Source of the DNA: Pelobium manganitolerans
GTDB taxonomy: Bacteria; Bacteroidota; Bacteroidia; Sphingobacteriales; Sphingobacteriaceae
Length of the DNA: 64,000 bases
NCBI RefSeq assembly: GCF_003609575.1
Contig: NZ_MBTA01000002.1
Coordinates: 157,864 to 221,863 of the forward strand
Direction of reading: 5' to 3'
Position numbers and translations under genes: made by a program. Each line of letters begins with the position of its first letter. The stretch's first letter is position 1. Of the stretch, positions 34,988 to 44,674 are shown one piece after another. The notes below the pieces were generated by a model. The model searched no databases. It had not been told where the DNA came from and saw only the letters and a list, made by a program, of their open reading frames with translations.

Positions 34988-36637
34988 TCATTTGCTAACA
35001 GGTTTTACTGTGTTTACAGGTACAACGCTATTTAAGTAAACTTCAATATTTGAATAACCGCTTTTTGTGATTTTAACGGCATCAGCAGGGTCTTTCGGGT
35101 TTAAACCGTTTTTAAGCTCGTAAGCATCCGGCATACCGTCGTTATCGCTGTCTTTATATGGTGTTCCTTTATATTCTGGGTAACCGCCTACCTGAGAAAT
35201 TTCTGTGATGATGCCCAATTTGTACGAATCTGGTGCTAAACGGCGATGCTCAAACTGAAACTCTGAAGGTTTTGCGTTTGGATGGACTTCAATTTTGCCG
35301 GTGCGCACCTGCTTAATTACACGCTCATCAACCGGGTCCCTTTTAGGTAAAGTTGCGCCAACGTTTGCCAAAACATAATCTTTTGCCTGCAAAGTTGGGA
35401 TGATGGTCATTTTGGCCATTGGGAAAGGCTTGTTGACCTTCATAGCAGGAAAATAAGCGCTCGCTTCTTCAAAGCTCATTAAATTCCCCTGCTTATTTTC
35501 AAGCTGGATACCGCCGTTCCAATTGTCTTTAGTCACTTTCTCGTTTCCTTCAATAATGTTCCCGTTTACATAGGCACGGCCAAATACCACATAAGGCAAT
35601 TTGCTACGACCAGATTCTGGCTTTAAAATGCGGTAGCTGATGGGATCTTTTAAATCTGTAACGGGGCCGGGTTTGTAGTAGTTATTGATGATGTTGTACA
35701 AGGCGGTATAATCGCCACCGTCGGTTGAGCGGTTGTTCCAGTTAAACACCACGTTGTTGGCGAAATTGAAGATACCGTTCCAGCCGATAGACGGATTACG
35801 CGCACCGTTATCGGCCCATAAATTTCGCATGAAAGAACAGTTTTCGCCACCCAAGGTACTTCCGAAAGCATGGTTCCAATAATCTAAAGCCTCAGAGAAT
35901 ATAGAATTTTGGATGGTGATGTTTACCGTTCCCAATTTAACTTCTTGTTTGCCGGTGCTATCATTATACATATGGCGGTACATGGACATGTTCTCGTCTA
36001 AACCCCAACTTGCAGAAACGTGGTCGATCATGATATTACCAATCGGGTTTCCACCGATGGCGTCATCTCTACGACCTACAAAAGTTTCGCCTCTGCGGAA
36101 ACGCATGTAGCGGATTACCACATCGTGCGTATCAATCCACACCGATTCGCCGGCTACACACACCCCATCACCGGGCGCGGTTTGCCCCGCAATGGTAATA
36201 TATGGCGCACGGATAATTAACGGTGTTTTTAGGCGGATGATACCTGCAACGTTAAATACGATGATTCTGGCTCCGCCTTCTTCGCAAGCCGCCCGTAGAG
36301 AGCCTGGACCGCTATCATTTAAGTTTTTTACCACAATTACCTTACCTCCACGGCCTCCAAAACTGTAAGCGCCCCCACCTTCGGCACCCGGGAAAGCCGG
36401 AATTTCTGCCTGTGGCAAATCTGTTGGCCTACCGGCCCATGGGATATACGGTTTACCCTCTGCCGCTTCTTTTTGGATAATTACTTTTGCCTTTTCCCAA
36501 GCCACATCTGCATGGTGTTTGGCGGCGGCCATTAAAGAATCGGACTCGCGTTTTACTTCTGGCGAGATTTTAGGATATTGGGCAAACAAGCTGCCACAAA
36601 AAAATGTGAGTAAGATAAATAAAGAACAACGTTTCAT
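34988..36637 (-). CDS. Secreted pectate lyase (PL1-like) with calcium-type DSDNDG tail, copy B
   Basis: A 549-residue protein with signal peptide (CSLFILLTFFCGSLFAQ). It is a close tandem paralogue of copy A: AFPGAEGGGAYSFGGRGGKV, VKNLNDSGPGSLRAACE, APYITIAGQTAPGDGV, VVIRYMRFRRGETFVGRRDD, GNIMIDHVSASWGLDENMS, DSDNDGMPDAYELKNGLNP, YSNIEVYLNSVV. The two differ mainly in the region after the helix core (copy B has an extra EEASAYFPAMKVNKPFP segment), which may tune chain length or esterification preference. First gene after the candidate operator (36932-36956) and the terminator-like hairpin. Confidence 0.88.
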   Translation of the reverse strand: MKRCSLFILLTFFCGSLFAQYPKISPEVKRESDSLMAAAKHHADVAWEKAKVIIQKEAAEGKPYIPWAGRPTDLPQAEIPAFPGAEGGGAYSFGGRGGKVIVVKNLNDSGPGSLRAACEEGGARIIVFNVAGIIRLKTPLIIRAPYITIAGQTAPGDGVCVAGESVWIDTHDVVIRYMRFRRGETFVGRRDDAIGGNPIGNIMIDHVSASWGLDENMSMYRHMYNDSTGKQEVKLGTVNITIQNSIFSEALDYWNHAFGSTLGGENCSFMRNLWADNGARNPSIGWNGIFNFANNVVFNWNNRSTDGGDYTALYNIINNYYKPGPVTDLKDPISYRILKPESGRSKLPYVVFGRAYVNGNIIEGNEKVTKDNWNGGIQLENKQGNLMSFEEASAYFPAMKVNKPFPMAKMTIIPTLQAKDYVLANVGATLPKRDPVDERVIKQVRTGKIEVHPNAKPSEFQFEHRRLAPDSYKLGIITEISQVGGYPEYKGTPYKDSDNDGMPDAYELKNGLNPKDPADAVKITKSGYSNIEVYLNSVVPVNTVKPVSK

Positions 36638-36737
36638 TTATGGTGTTTATAAATATCCCTAACGGGAAGCGTAAAAAATAATTGGGTAAAGCTTTTATCA
36701 AATTTGGGTTTTAAGTTTTTAACATCCGATTTTTAGT

Positions 36738-36768
36738 TTAAAAAAGAAAGGGAGCTTTGTGGGCTCCC
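36738..36768 (-). terminator. Terminator-like hairpin in the leader before the pectate-lyase operon
   Basis: On the minus strand GGGAGC-ccacaaa-GCTCCC (36750-36768) is followed by TTTCTTTTTT (down to 36738). It lies about 180 bp downstream of the candidate promoter/operator at 36932-36956 and about 100 bp before the pectate-lyase start at 36637. It could end a short leader RNA, attenuate the operon, or be the end of the upstream unit at 37075. Confidence 0.55.
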
Positions 36769-36931
36769 GTTCTCTTTCGAAAGTATTGGGAACTTTCTTT
36801 TAGATAACCAATTACATCTAAATTATGGAGAGAATCTTATTTCAAACTATTAATCCTTGTGTTGTTAATTAAACGCTCTAATCTGTTGTATCAACTAAAA
36901 AGAGTGGGTTTAAATCCGGTTTTCAATAATC

Positions 36932-36956
36932 ATATATGAATATGATATTCAAATAT
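36932..36956 (-). promoter_or_regulatory. Shared locus operator/promoter motif, site A
   Basis: Arms ATATATGAATAT and ATATTCAAATAT around one G; 11 of 12 positions pair. The same element is at 48043-48067 and 50460-50484. On the minus strand TATATTTG (36950-36957) fits the -7 consensus TAnnTTTG, so operator and promoter overlap. It lies 295 bp before the tandem pectate-lyase operon; the rest of this 437-bp gap is AT-rich leader with the hairpin at 36738-36768. Confidence 0.65.
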
Positions 36957-37074
36957 AAAAAATTACACACATATATGCAAGAGGTTTCTGCACTTATTAA
37001 AACAAATATCTTATAAAACAAAAAAAGAGGCTATCCTTTTAAGACAGCCTCTTCAAACTCACCACACGTTAATA

Positions 37075-38220
37075 TTAATTTTTTATAAACTTCAATGTTG
37101 TTTGTTTACCGGAGTTTGTTACGTTAAGTACATAAGTGCCGGGCACTAATTTCGCAACGTTAACAGACGTGCTACTCGCGCCATTGGCCAGGCTCTGTGA
37201 TATCAGAACTTTACCCTGTAAATCAAATACGCTTAAAGAACCTCCATTAACAGGTCCATGTTCAACATTTAATAAACCTGTTGTAGGATTTGGGTACGCG
37301 CTAACAGTTGCTGAACCAGATAAATTAACGGAAACTACGTCGCTGTAAGTAAATTTACCGTCATTATCTACCTGCTTCAAACGATAGTAAACATTACCGG
37401 AAGCTGCGGTGTAATCCGTGTAAGAGTAAGAATGTTCTCCAGCCACATTCTTACTGGCTTTTATGCCGATAGATTCAAATTGGCTGTTGTCGGTTCTTCT
37501 TTCTATTAAAAATTCTTTGGTATTAACCTCATTAGTTGTTTTCCAATTTAAGTTTACAGATTTACCCAAAGCATCTGCTTTCGCGTTGAATGAAAGTAAG
37601 TTTAGAGGAAGAGTTGAGAAAGTTGATGAAGAAGAGGCCGCAATGCGATATAACTTTGGTGCCGTACCAGTACTTCGTCTGATTACAATATATTTAACGT
37701 CGGTTTCAGTAAAATTATGGAACTTCGCCACCCCAGGCGCGTTCATTGAATTATCTACCGGATCAAACGTAACAGTTGCGGGAGCTAAATCTACATCATC
37801 AGCTGAAGGCCCATAACTTATGGTGAACCCTGTAGCTGTAGTTCCGGAACTACGATATACCAATGCTAAGGTTTTAATAGGTACGGTAGACTCGATAATC
37901 ATAGCACAATCATTATGCCCAAATTGCGCCCTAATATATTGCGGATTTGTATCATCCGGTTCATTACCAGGAGACAGCGAATTTACGCGATTATTCTGAA
38001 GTACAGATGCTGAAATGTTGTTTTGCGTAACTTTAGGAACCGGGTTTGTCGAACCGTTACCTCGCCAAGCAGTGAAAGCACTTTTAGCGTCAGTTTTACC
38101 ATAATCTGCCATGTGAGCGTTAAAATACTGGTAAAAATCCAAATCAAAATCCTGTGCACTCACTTTAGTTGTGAATAAAACAAGAATGAACACATTTAAA
38201 AATAGTAATCCTTTTTTCAT
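37075..38220 (-). CDS. T9SS-secreted protein with C-terminal sorting domain, unknown N-terminal domain
   Basis: A 381-residue protein with signal peptide (LLFLNVFILVLFTTKVSAQ). Residues ~25-190 form a beta-rich domain without a recognised enzyme motif (DFDLDFYQYFNAHM, YIRAQFGHNDCAMIIESTVP, FTISYGPSADDVDLAPATV), possibly a carbohydrate-binding module. Then comes a fibronectin-like LNWKTTNEVNTKEFLIERR and a T9SS type A sorting domain (VSAYPNPTTGLLNVE, LSVFDLQGKVL, LVPGTYVLNV, KFIKN). It shares the linker/sorting style of the pectate lyase gene 160 bp upstream and is probably co-transcribed with it. Confidence 0.75.
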   Translation of the reverse strand: MKKGLLFLNVFILVLFTTKVSAQDFDLDFYQYFNAHMADYGKTDAKSAFTAWRGNGSTNPVPKVTQNNISASVLQNNRVNSLSPGNEPDDTNPQYIRAQFGHNDCAMIIESTVPIKTLALVYRSSGTTATGFTISYGPSADDVDLAPATVTFDPVDNSMNAPGVAKFHNFTETDVKYIVIRRSTGTAPKLYRIAASSSSTFSTLPLNLLSFNAKADALGKSVNLNWKTTNEVNTKEFLIERRTDNSQFESIGIKASKNVAGEHSYSYTDYTAASGNVYYRLKQVDNDGKFTYSDVVSVNLSGSATVSAYPNPTTGLLNVEHGPVNGGSLSVFDLQGKVLISQSLANGASSTSVNVAKLVPGTYVLNVTNSGKQTTLKFIKN

Positions 38221-38380
38221 AATAAATAATTATAGAGTTTATATTAGGTAATTTAAATACGAAGATCTTTTTCCAAATTTAAATCATTTAAATAACGAAT
38301 TTCTGTATGATATTATCATGTATCTGTATGATGTTTTTAAATTTGCAAAATGAGTTTAAATTATTTTTGTAGTTCAAAAA

Positions 38381-41300
38381 TCATTCCACAAGGACTTTTT
38401 TAACAAACAACTCGTTTCCCGAGGGCGACTTAATCCTTATTATGACAATGCCTTTAGTTTGAATCGTTAATTTTTTCGTCTGGTTAAAGGAGATTTTATC
38501 GGTCAACAACTGTTTTCCTAGAACGTCGAAAGCCATCAACAACGCTGGGTCTTTTAATGCTCCAACAGAAACAAATATGTCTCCTTTCGAAGGTATAGGC
38601 CAAACATTAAAAACAACTGGATTGCCTTTTACTACTTTAATTTCTGACAAATTCTTGGCGCCATCCCTGTCCACCTGAACCAATTGATAATAGGTGTTAT
38701 CTACATTATTATTATTATCGGTAAAATCGTAATACAAGTTAGTGGTGCTGATCCCGTTAAGAGCCTTACTACTTATTTTAGCACCTAAGTTTTCAAAAGC
38801 TTCACCATTGTTAGACCGTAATATTTCAAAGTGGCTATTATTATTCTCGTGTACAGTTTCCCATTTTAATTCAACTTCCTTCCCGTTTTTCCTGTCGGCA
38901 GCCAAGGTCACTAAGTGTACCGGCAACTGAGTAAGATCTGCCCCTGTAACAACGTTTACTTTACGGGTCATATCATGACCCTCGCCATCTGTTACAGTAA
39001 AATCAAACGAAGCCAATCCAGCTCCATTTGGTGTGAATTGCACTACTCCACCTGTCGTGATTGCGCTACCACCCGCAACATTAGACAACGTATAAACGGG
39101 CAAGTTGGTAAATCCCATAGATAACTTTTGAAGGTCTATATTTATAGTTTCACCGTTTACAGATTGATAATGCGGTTCCGCCATCCATTGCAAATAGAAC
39201 TCCAATTCGGTAATGCCGTCTCCATCACTATCGTCATTAGCGTCGGAAAAATCATTGGGCGCAGAATTAATGTTGGTTCCTTTTATTGTTTCCCACCAGT
39301 CAGGCAAACCATCCTTGTCAGAATCCCAATTAGCTTTTCTGCTTACCTCAGGATATGACTCGAAACCTCCTGCATCTAATTCTGTATCAGGAAAGCCTTT
39401 TTTATTACTTACGCTACCGACCACAGAATACGTTCCATTTAAAGTTTCCTTAACCATTCTTATATCGTGCTCATCTAAAACAGGTTGGTTTGCTCCAACG
39501 TCAGATAAAACGATTTTATAAGCGTGCGTTGCGGATTGAGTTGTTACATAAGAAGCAAAAAACGGCGTGTTTACAAATGGATCATACGTTAGAGCTGGAT
39601 TTCCATTTGACAAGCTATATTTTCTTCCCTGCGTTTGGTTACTTTCATTAAAGCGTCCCGGCATCACATTGCCAGCGAAATAGTATTTTTGAGTTCCTTT
39701 CCCAACATTTTCATATTGTGCATTTAATGCGTAAAAGAAAGTAGTCCCTGCTCCTGGTTTATAATAATTATTTACAAAGTTAACCTCATGAGCACCTCCG
39801 TCCGTTGCCCTAGAGCCCCAGTTATATACTACGTTATTTGTAATGTCTAACCGACTTGCAAAGTATCCGTCGGCATCAAGTCCCCCTCCTAAACTCCAGT
39901 TGCGTCCGTAACAATGTGCCAATAAATTATGGTGCAAGCTAGCGGTGTTACCTCCAACAGTTGCTGCATATCCGTGTTCGGTACCGGCAGGATAATTTTG
40001 ATGCCCAGCTACATTTAAAGCCTCAGATATCAATGTTTTTTGCAAGGTAATATTTTTTGAGTTTCTTGAACTGAAGGCTTCGTCGATAGTCCAACTTATA
40101 GAACAATGATCCATAATAGAATGATTACCTGTTAGTCCCATCCCATCATTGGTAGGGCCTGCTCCTAATCGCAACCGCATATTTCTTATGATTACATCAT
40201 TACCACTGTATCCAAATGGTTTATTACGGATACAAATTCCCTTACCAGGGGCAGTTTGCCCTGCAATAGTCACATAAGGATCACTTAACGTTAACCTTGA
40301 CTCTAGCTTTATAACTCCGCCTACATTAAAGACGATTGTACGAGGTCCAATGTTATTAGTTACCGCTTCTCGTAAACTACCTGGCCCACTGTCATTAAGA
40401 TTTGTAACATAAACAACCTTTCCACCTCTACCTCCACGCGCGTAACGCCCATAACCTTCAGCTCCTGGGAAAGCTAATTGTGCTGGCGTAAAAGACCATA
40501 CCCTTCCCTTCACTGTTCGATCGGAATAAACTTCGTCAACCCTCCAATAGTAAGTGTTCATGCTATATAAACCGTCCGCCGTATATGAATTGATAGTAAA
40601 GTTTCCCTTAAAAAATTCAGAAGATTTATCAGCCGAATAAATAGCTTGCTCATTGATACCAAAATATATATCATGTGATATAGCCTCGTTCGCCGCATCC
40701 CATTGAAGAACAGTTTCTTTACTACTAGTGACTACGTGTCCATCAGCGTTAGCAGGTACAGGATTTTGAGCTTGTGTTGACAAATCTCCAACGTTTAGCT
40801 CAAATCCATTTATAAAGACGTTTTTATACAAAGCTGTAGAACTTTCACTAGCTTCAAACCTTACAACTACGTCCTCGCTTTCCGCAGCGTCAAAAGTTAA
40901 ATAAACAAATCTTGCATTGGCGTTGTTAGCACGTACTGTAGGATGCACATCTGCTGCATATAATACATCATTTAAATAAACGTTTATTGGCGCAACATCA
41001 ACCGTTTGGTAACCATCTACATAGTTTAAATAAACTAGCAAGCTTTGCGCCCCAAGTGGCAATCCTTTTATTCTCAATTCCATCTTCGCCCCTCCGTTAC
41101 CATCCTTTACTGTTACCCCATCTGAGACTAAACGGGCTTGATTGATATTGGCAACATCAACCGCCCAGTTTTTATACCAACTCGTACTTAATCCGCTACC
41201 TTTGGATCCTAACAAACGGATAAAAAATTTAACACCCTGCACCTCCAGACTATCTTGAATCGATGCATTTAAACCCATTTTCCATGGCACATAACCATCC

Positions 41301-41434
41301 TCAGTCGTCTGTTCATCTCTCCCCCCGGAATGGTTTATATCAACTTTAATAACAGGGTTGCTTTGTGCATAAACTTCCGAAGTTATAGCAGTAGCAGTAA
41401 AAAGGGACATCACCCCATAAAGAATGTACTTCAT
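38381..41434 (-). CDS. T9SS-secreted multi-domain pectate lyase
   Basis: A 1017-residue protein with signal peptide (YGVMSLFTATAITSEVYAQ). Domain order: a CBM-like N-terminus (~25-215; WYKNWAVDVANINQARLV, DVAPINVYLNDVLYAADVHP), a fibronectin-like module (~220-315; VLQWDAANEAISHDIYFG), a pectate-lyase beta-helix (~320-650; AFPGAEGYGRYARGGRGGKV, LNDSGPGSLREAV, PYVTIAGQTAPGKGI, VIIRNMRLRLG, SIMDHCSISWTIDEA), the Ca-type DSDKDGLPDWWE motif, a cadherin-like segment (VVQFTPNGAGLASFDFTV) and a T9SS sorting domain (VWPIPSKGDIFVSVG). It may act outside the cell as the first enzyme on polymeric pectin, while the shorter lyases work at the periphery or periplasm. Located directly after the SusCD block. 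Confidence 0.85.
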   Translation of the reverse strand: MKYILYGVMSLFTATAITSEVYAQSNPVIKVDINHSGGRDEQTTEDGYVPWKMGLNASIQDSLEVQGVKFFIRLLGSKGSGLSTSWYKNWAVDVANINQARLVSDGVTVKDGNGGAKMELRIKGLPLGAQSLLVYLNYVDGYQTVDVAPINVYLNDVLYAADVHPTVRANNANARFVYLTFDAAESEDVVVRFEASESSTALYKNVFINGFELNVGDLSTQAQNPVPANADGHVVTSSKETVLQWDAANEAISHDIYFGINEQAIYSADKSSEFFKGNFTINSYTADGLYSMNTYYWRVDEVYSDRTVKGRVWSFTPAQLAFPGAEGYGRYARGGRGGKVVYVTNLNDSGPGSLREAVTNNIGPRTIVFNVGGVIKLESRLTLSDPYVTIAGQTAPGKGICIRNKPFGYSGNDVIIRNMRLRLGAGPTNDGMGLTGNHSIMDHCSISWTIDEAFSSRNSKNITLQKTLISEALNVAGHQNYPAGTEHGYAATVGGNTASLHHNLLAHCYGRNWSLGGGLDADGYFASRLDITNNVVYNWGSRATDGGAHEVNFVNNYYKPGAGTTFFYALNAQYENVGKGTQKYYFAGNVMPGRFNESNQTQGRKYSLSNGNPALTYDPFVNTPFFASYVTTQSATHAYKIVLSDVGANQPVLDEHDIRMVKETLNGTYSVVGSVSNKKGFPDTELDAGGFESYPEVSRKANWDSDKDGLPDWWETIKGTNINSAPNDFSDANDDSDGDGITELEFYLQWMAEPHYQSVNGETINIDLQKLSMGFTNLPVYTLSNVAGGSAITTGGVVQFTPNGAGLASFDFTVTDGEGHDMTRKVNVVTGADLTQLPVHLVTLAADRKNGKEVELKWETVHENNNSHFEILRSNNGEAFENLGAKISSKALNGISTTNLYYDFTDNNNNVDNTYYQLVQVDRDGAKNLSEIKVVKGNPVVFNVWPIPSKGDIFVSVGALKDPALLMAFDVLGKQLLTDKISFNQTKKLTIQTKGIVIIRIKSPSGNELFVKKVLVE

Positions 41435-41472
41435 ACTTTAAACTCCATGAAGCTGAATAACTTTAACCAAAC

Positions 41473-42762
41473 TCATTTTTCTATTTTGACATCAATATTT
41501 GCAAAATATTTTCCGTTTCTGTCTTTACCGAAATTATTGAAAAATATTGCGCCATACTTACCTTCCGGGGTCTTGAAATACATAATGCTACCTATTGCAA
41601 TGCTGTTTACAACAGTTCTAGTTAGCAGATTTGCATAACGACCATATCCAACAGCTTGGTTAATAGCTGTTCCAGAAACCATAATATTGCTAAAGACCTC
41701 TGCTGAAGGTAAAGCAGCTGCGCCATTAAGCTGTGCTACACTTGGGGTTGAAGGACCATAAGTAATTGCTCTTTTAGTCCAACTTGAGAAATCATAAAGG
41801 GCTTTAGCCTGAGCAGGCGCACCGGTTATGGAATATAAATTTAAGGTGTAAGGGATTGCTTTATTTCCTGTAGCAACCAAATAAAGACCGAAGTCAATAT
41901 CTGACGAAATTTTCGTAGCTTCGGCATACGTATAAGCTTTTTTATTTTTTATGGAGTAAAAACATGCATTTGTAGCTACTTCTGGACTGTCTATGGTAGA
42001 TTCAGCCTTTGAAGCATACACAAATTTGTTTGCCGACAATTCATAACCGGTTTGGACAGTTGCGTTGATTGTTGTGTAACCATCCCCGATGTAGTCATTA
42101 GCTTTATCTGTTACATAAAGACGATATTTAATCCCACCGTCCCTATTGGGAGTTAAACGAACAACGCCGCGATATGTACGCATATCTGCATTATCATCTA
42201 AGGTAGCAATATTAACTCGAGATGGATCTGTTAGACCTAAAAAGGATTCAAGCCATATATATTTAATATCGTGCTCTTGAGAAGTAACGGTATAGTCCAC
42301 ATACACTGTTTGTCCTTCTGGCAAAGATTTTTTCTCTTTATCAGTAAGTAACACAGCGTTATTAACCACTTGTTTGCCAGCCGGATAACTAATTGTTACT
42401 ACTGACGTAATTTCTTTGGCCTCCTCATCATAAACTTTTATGATGTAAGAAGTAGAAGAAGGATTTGGAGACTTTAAAACGATTACACCTGGACTAAAAC
42501 TGTAACGGCTACTGTAAGGGATGGCTGCTGTGTAAGCCACTGTCGATGTTCCAGACTCAACTAAAACCACTTTCGCCATATTTGCTCCACTAGCTGTTTT
42601 AGATAGTGTAAATTCTACATACACCTCATCAGCGGCTTGGGCTTCTCTAAAACTTATATTTAAACCTTTAAATATATCAAAAGTACTTTTAGATTCTTTC
42701 TTACATCCGCTTACCATTATTAATAGTAGTAATGCTAAACTATATTTTTTATATTGTTTCAT
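41473..42762 (-). CDS. Surface lipoprotein in SusE/F position (DUF4466-like)
   Basis: A 429-residue lipoprotein (YSLALLLLIMVSGC, Cys20). Two or three repeated beta-sandwich-like units occur (ISFREAQAADEVYVEFTLSK, LPEGQTVYVDYTVTSQEHDI, AYTYAEATKISSDIDFGLYL). No catalytic signature is visible. It directly follows susD (21 bp) and precedes the T9SS lyase, the place where SusE/F-type or surface glycan-binding proteins normally sit. I associate its layout with DUF4466 or DUF1735-like proteins with low certainty. It probably captures pectin oligosaccharides at the cell surface. Confidence 0.6.
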   Translation of the reverse strand: MKQYKKYSLALLLLIMVSGCKKESKSTFDIFKGLNISFREAQAADEVYVEFTLSKTASGANMAKVVLVESGTSTVAYTAAIPYSSRYSFSPGVIVLKSPNPSSTSYIIKVYDEEAKEITSVVTISYPAGKQVVNNAVLLTDKEKKSLPEGQTVYVDYTVTSQEHDIKYIWLESFLGLTDPSRVNIATLDDNADMRTYRGVVRLTPNRDGGIKYRLYVTDKANDYIGDGYTTINATVQTGYELSANKFVYASKAESTIDSPEVATNACFYSIKNKKAYTYAEATKISSDIDFGLYLVATGNKAIPYTLNLYSITGAPAQAKALYDFSSWTKRAITYGPSTPSVAQLNGAAALPSAEVFSNIMVSGTAINQAVGYGRYANLLTRTVVNSIAIGSIMYFKTPEGKYGAIFFNNFGKDRNGKYFANIDVKIEK

Positions 42763-42783
42763 GACTGTCCTTTTATATATAAT

Positions 42784-44664
42784 TTAATCAAGCGGGTCAA
42801 AAGTTCCACCGGCCCAGCCAACTGTAGGCTTAATGTCTTTGCCTGTGTAAACAAAATCGTTGTGGAAGGTATAAAAAATATGATACGCAGGAACGTTGTA
42901 CGTACGATTTGCCTCAGTAACCGATATGGGCGGCAAGAAATATTGTAGATAAACACTCTCATCATTTAAATTTAAGGTCTCACGGAGCATTTTTCCGGAT
43001 GCTGGATCTACTTTTTCAAGTGCTTTTTTAGCATCATCATCCTTCGCCTCAAAATAGACAGAAGTTAAGTTGCCACTCAACAGATGCATCCTACGCATTC
43101 TTCTCAAATCTGAGTTTCTTTTATTTTCAAAAGCAAACTCGATAAACCGCTCGTTGAATATCAATTCGCGCATTTGATCTTGATTAGCGTCAGCTAAACC
43201 ATAATCTTTATCCCCCTTCTCTATACCAGCTCTTACCCTTATCTGTCTTACTAAATCTTTGGCAAGTCCTAAATCACCAGTTTCATTAGCACATTCTGCA
43301 TAATTCAAAATCACCTCGGCAAATCTCATCTCTATCCAGTCCATCCCGCTGCCTCCGCCTATGTCGCCGTTATATTTTACCGAACCTGTTGCGAGAGCAG
43401 GGGTCGAAAAACGCTTGCAAAAAACGCCGTTGTCTGCAGATGACTCACCGCTTGCGCCAGCATATCCCCATTGCTTTCTATCCGCTTTTCCACTCAAAGG
43501 CCAAGATGCACCGTTATAGGCAATAGTCGCTGCGAAACGAGGATCGCGATTCACCCAAAAAGTCACATCGCTGTACGCGTATTTACCAGACCCTGGTATG
43601 CTGCCGTCTTTCATAGGGTAAGCATTTATTAGCGCATAGGACGGACGATATCTTTTTTTAGCATCTCCCCCCTCTGATTTTGGTCTTATTTCTTGTTCGA
43701 TATTATGACCTCGTTTTGGCAATGTTGAAGAATACGTTCTTACTATAATAGCCTCAGGATTTGGTTCAACTCGGAATATGTCTCCATATGTTCCTGGATC
43801 CGAAAGCTTGTGTCCAGCCGCTAAACAATCCTCATAGGCTTGCTTGTTGGCAACTAAGGCTTGGTTCCAGCGACTAGGATCATAGGCGTGTTTCCCATCA
43901 TCTTTAGGATTAAACTGTGGACTTGCCCAATACAGCATCACCTTGCCTTTAAGTGCAGATGCGGCAGCTTTTGTAAGTTTACCTCTTCCCGTACCGTCGT
44001 CCCATTTCAAACCGTCAAGCATTACAATTGCAGAATCTAGGTCGTTGATAATAGCAGTGAAACACTCCTTTGCGGAAGCTCTTCCACTTACGGTAATATT
44101 ATCTGGAGTTTGAGGTTCTAACACTAGTGGCACGCCTCCGTAAACCTTAACTAGGCCGAAGTATACCATTGCCCTTAAAGCATAATACTGTCCAAGATAT
44201 ACTTTTTGCACTGATCTAGGTAAAGTACCTTTAGGAATATTATATATCGCGTCATTACAACGTGAGATATCAGAATATTTATTTTCCCCCTTGTTACTGC
44301 TGTATTTGTCACCTACATACCAAACACTGTTGTTTCCTAAGGGTTCGCCTCCTAAACCTAAAGCTGCAAGCGCGTATTCGTCTTCAAAGGGCAAAAAACT
44401 TTCATCAGACGCATAGTGGATTCCGGCTCGAGCATGCAATTGAGTGGTTCCTAACTGTTCATAACCGAATTCAGGTATAACAACGTCATATGCTTTATTT
44501 AAATGAAATTGTATGGCCCCTTCCGTACTCCATATGGCCGCATCCAAGCCATTTCTATCTGGTAATTCAAAGAAATCATCACTATTAACACATGAAGTGA
44601 TCACGCTGGCGCCCAACAAAATGATGCAGGCCCCTTTTATATACTTATTAAAATTATTCTTCAT
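42784..44664 (-). CDS. susD: SusD/RagB-family outer-membrane glycan-binding lipoprotein
   Basis: A 626-residue lipoprotein (ACIILLGASVITSC, Cys25). The family features are ELPDRNGLDAAIWSTEGAIQ, an early helix block with YALRAMVYFGLVKVYGGVPL, LTKAAASALKGKVMLYWASP, MRFAEVILNYAECANETGDL, the block VRQIRVRAGI, and ELIFNERFIEFAFENKRNSDLRRM. It forms the lid of the SusC transporter and binds oligosaccharides. 10 bp downstream of susC. It is longer than typical SusD proteins (about 500-580 residues), with insertions around residues 300-450. Confidence 0.93.
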   Translation of the reverse strand: MKNNFNKYIKGACIILLGASVITSCVNSDDFFELPDRNGLDAAIWSTEGAIQFHLNKAYDVVIPEFGYEQLGTTQLHARAGIHYASDESFLPFEDEYALAALGLGGEPLGNNSVWYVGDKYSSNKGENKYSDISRCNDAIYNIPKGTLPRSVQKVYLGQYYALRAMVYFGLVKVYGGVPLVLEPQTPDNITVSGRASAKECFTAIINDLDSAIVMLDGLKWDDGTGRGKLTKAAASALKGKVMLYWASPQFNPKDDGKHAYDPSRWNQALVANKQAYEDCLAAGHKLSDPGTYGDIFRVEPNPEAIIVRTYSSTLPKRGHNIEQEIRPKSEGGDAKKRYRPSYALINAYPMKDGSIPGSGKYAYSDVTFWVNRDPRFAATIAYNGASWPLSGKADRKQWGYAGASGESSADNGVFCKRFSTPALATGSVKYNGDIGGGSGMDWIEMRFAEVILNYAECANETGDLGLAKDLVRQIRVRAGIEKGDKDYGLADANQDQMRELIFNERFIEFAFENKRNSDLRRMRRMHLLSGNLTSVYFEAKDDDAKKALEKVDPASGKMLRETLNLNDESVYLQYFLPPISVTEANRTYNVPAYHIFYTFHNDFVYTGKDIKPTVGWAGGTFDPLD

Positions 44665-44674
44665 CGTTTTACTT

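Noticed and set aside
36638..37074. Possible missed small gene in the 437-bp gap
   Set aside because: All frames have frequent stops; the gap is explained as leader, hairpin and operator.
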